This document shows positions 62,448-64,000 of a DNA stretch of 64,000 nucleotides, piece after piece. The DNA comes from DATJHM01 sp035493895 (lineage in GTDB: Bacteria > Chloroflexota > Ktedonobacteria > Ktedonobacterales > Ktedonobacteraceae). The stretch spans positions 1 through 64,000 of the forward strand of contig DATJHM010000106.1 in the NCBI GenBank assembly GCA_035493895.1, written 5' to 3'. A program made the translations under genes and the position numbers. Every line of letters begins with the position of its first letter. Positions within the stretch are counted from its first letter, which is position 1. Under the pieces are notes generated by a model, which worked only from the letters and a program-made list of their open reading frames with translations, did not search any database and was not told the origin of the DNA.

Positions 62448-63947
62448 ATGGTTGAGTACGCATCCTGGGAGCAACTGAATGGTACGGTGCTAGGTCAGTA
62501 TCATTTACAGCAGTTGCTTGAGCAGCATCAATGGGGACCCATCTTCCTGGCCACCGATTCTTCCAATCAGACCTACTCGGTTCGTTTCCTGGGCATGCCC
62601 GGTTCAGCAGAGCAGAGCGAACTGTCGCATGAGCATCGTCTGGTCTACTTAGGTCGCTTTCAGCAAGCGGCAAACCAGATCTCTGGGGTGCGCCATGAAC
62701 GCATTCTGCCTCTGCTCGATTATGGGGCTCATCAGGGAACGCCCTATCTCATCTATCCCTATCAAAAGCTGACTGCGCTACGCGCTATGCTGAAGTCTGT
62801 GCCGTCTATTGATCTGGTAACGGTGGGACGTTTTCTGGAGCAGATAGCCGAAGGTCTGAGTTATGCACATGAGCGTGGTGTGTTGCATCGCAATCTCTCG
62901 ACTCTTTCCATCTTTGTTCGCTCTGATCGACGTCTGATCGTTGGCGAGCTGGGATTGCTCCATATACGCGAGCTTTATAAACAGTATTTCCCGGCGACAA
63001 CCGGGGCTCTGTTTGATGGCAATACTGAGGCAAGCGCGCCCGAACAGTGGGTGAATAAGCCAATTGATGTATACGCAGATACATATGCACTCGGCGCTGT
63101 GCTCTATCGCTTGCTTACCAGACACGCACCATTTGAGGGCAATACGCGTGAGGAAGCAATGGAGATGCATCTCTCTGGCGCACCGACTGCCCTGAATATC
63201 TGGCGTGCCGATCTGCCTCCTGGTCTGGATGCTGTTATGGCAAAAGCGCTGGCGAAGGAGCCGCTGCAACGTTTTCAGAAACCAGAAGAGCTGGTGCTGG
63301 CCTACTGGCAGATTGCCGCCCCGAACGAGGCGGCGCGGCTCCGCTCTACTCTCGCGGTCAGAGCCAGGACACAACGTACGGTGCCAGGTGTAGAATTGCA
63401 GGCTGCCGCTGCTCCATGGCCGCGTCCGCCTGTTCCCTCTGAGCCTTTGCCACCAGCCGCCAGGAAGAGCTCTCGCGATACCAGTTCTCAGCCTTCGCGT
63501 CGCCGCCTGTTCACTCTGCTTGCTGTCGGGGGAGTTGGCGCTGTGGCGCTGGTGGGCGCACTGGAGATGGGTCTTTTAAATAAGTCCACCTCTCAAAATA
63601 AGAAGGTGAGTGCCGCCACTACCGGCGGTGAGAAGGCACAGGGTCAGGTGCTGGCGCATGTTGCCGATATTCCAGTGAATAGCTCACGTACTTTCGCGAT
63701 AAAAGGACACCAGAATCCGGGCATTATTGTTCATTTACCCGATAATCGCTTCGTGGCTTTCGATACTACCTGTACTCATCAGGGGTGCGCGGTCTCATAT
63801 AACCCGCCTGATCACCAGTTGCTCTGTCCCTGTCATGGTGCATCCTTTGATCCGGCGAATAATGCTGCTGTCACCGGGGGGCCCGCGCCAACTCCTTTGA
63901 CACCTGTGAAGATCAGTGTCAACGCGGATGGCACCATTACTATGTAG
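62448..63947 (+). CDS. Pseudokinase fused through a Tat-like anchor to a Rieske [2Fe-2S] domain
   Basis: A 499-residue protein. Residues about 15-290 follow the Ser/Thr kinase fold but lack its catalytic residues: the glycine loop is lost, VAIK Lys reads R46, HRD reads HRN (147-149), and DFG reads ELG (167-169); APE (197-199) is kept. After a Pro-rich linker, SRRR (350-353) and a helix (about 354-372) form a twin-arginine-type anchor. Residues about 400-499 are a Rieske domain: CTHQGC (442-447) and CPCHGAS (460-466) give ligands C442, H444, C460 and H463 plus the disulfide pair. ATG 62448 lies 6 bases after GGAGAGG. The kinase-like part is predicted cytoplasmic and the Rieske part external. 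Single gene after a terminator. Confidence 0.9.
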   Translation: MVEYASWEQLNGTVLGQYHLQQLLEQHQWGPIFLATDSSNQTYSVRFLGMPGSAEQSELSHEHRLVYLGRFQQAANQISGVRHERILPLLDYGAHQGTPYLIYPYQKLTALRAMLKSVPSIDLVTVGRFLEQIAEGLSYAHERGVLHRNLSTLSIFVRSDRRLIVGELGLLHIRELYKQYFPATTGALFDGNTEASAPEQWVNKPIDVYADTYALGAVLYRLLTRHAPFEGNTREEAMEMHLSGAPTALNIWRADLPPGLDAVMAKALAKEPLQRFQKPEELVLAYWQIAAPNEAARLRSTLAVRARTQRTVPGVELQAAAAPWPRPPVPSEPLPPAARKSSRDTSSQPSRRRLFTLLAVGGVGAVALVGALEMGLLNKSTSQNKKVSAATTGGEKAQGQVLAHVADIPVNSSRTFAIKGHQNPGIIVHLPDNRFVAFDTTCTHQGCAVSYNPPDHQLLCPCHGASFDPANNAAVTGGPAPTPLTPVKISVNADGTITM

Positions 63948-64000
63948 TTTCAGTCCCCTCAAGCGGGTCGTCAAAGGATGTTGTTCCTGTCGCGCCCAGA

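Overview
The window reads as origin-proximal chromosome from a member of the Chloroflexota, most likely a Ktedonobacteria-type organism. This placement is inference. It rests on roughly 50% GC coding sequence, a membrane-anchored Ser/Thr kinase with an FRD catalytic loop, an ECF41-type sigma factor, a gapA-pgk-tpiA cluster, and housekeeping genes (dnaG, primary sigma factor, guaA, miaA, rsgA, fabI) mixed with lineage-specific proteins. No rRNA, CRISPR array, prophage or insertion sequence was recognised. Two tRNA genes lie at the left end.

Layout. 1-6.4 kb: a coiled-coil fragment, tRNA-Leu and tRNA-Val on one promoter, a membrane glucosaminidase-like protein, and a kinase-miaA operon. 6.4-16.5 kb: a methyltransferase broken by one in-frame TGA, a queA-like/SDR pair, a NUDIX/guaA pair, a cupin, a zinc-ribbon coiled-coil protein, a previously unlisted 48-codon gene and rsgA. 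17-25.4 kb: a YhaN/SbcC-like ATPase with its phosphoesterase partner, an HD-GYP protein, and an overlapping PyrK-like/solute-binding-lipoprotein pair. 26.1-28.1 kb: an origin-like region with ten exact DnaA boxes, many near matches, repeat arrays and an AT-rich stretch framed by a 23-bp inverted repeat; transcription diverges from it. 28.7-37.5 kb: dnaG, the primary sigma factor and a 1275-residue winged-helix protein with long acidic and repetitive regions. 37.6-41 kb: the glycolytic cluster. 41.8-58 kb: small metabolic and regulatory genes separated by arrays of ParB-binding (parS-type) palindromes. 58-64 kb: a flavin oxidoreductase, ECF41 sigma plus FAD oxidoreductase, a divergent TetR regulator, and a pseudokinase fused through a Tat-like anchor to a Rieske domain.

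The most unusual signal is the parS system. I count 29 parS-like 16-mers between 38.5 and 58.0 kb and one more inside a gene at 23.9 kb. Fifteen of the 29 keep the intact 12-bp core and four match the full 16-bp consensus. They occur as arrays of two to six sites at about 29-39 bp spacing in many of the gaps, and two are nested in the loops of terminator hairpins. Together with the DnaA-box region 10-30 kb away this looks like a very large bacterial centromere. The second striking item is the pseudokinase-Rieske fusion.

Start codons were chosen from visible ribosome-binding sites, so several genes are shorter than the longest open frame. All family assignments come from motifs read by eye; no database search was possible.
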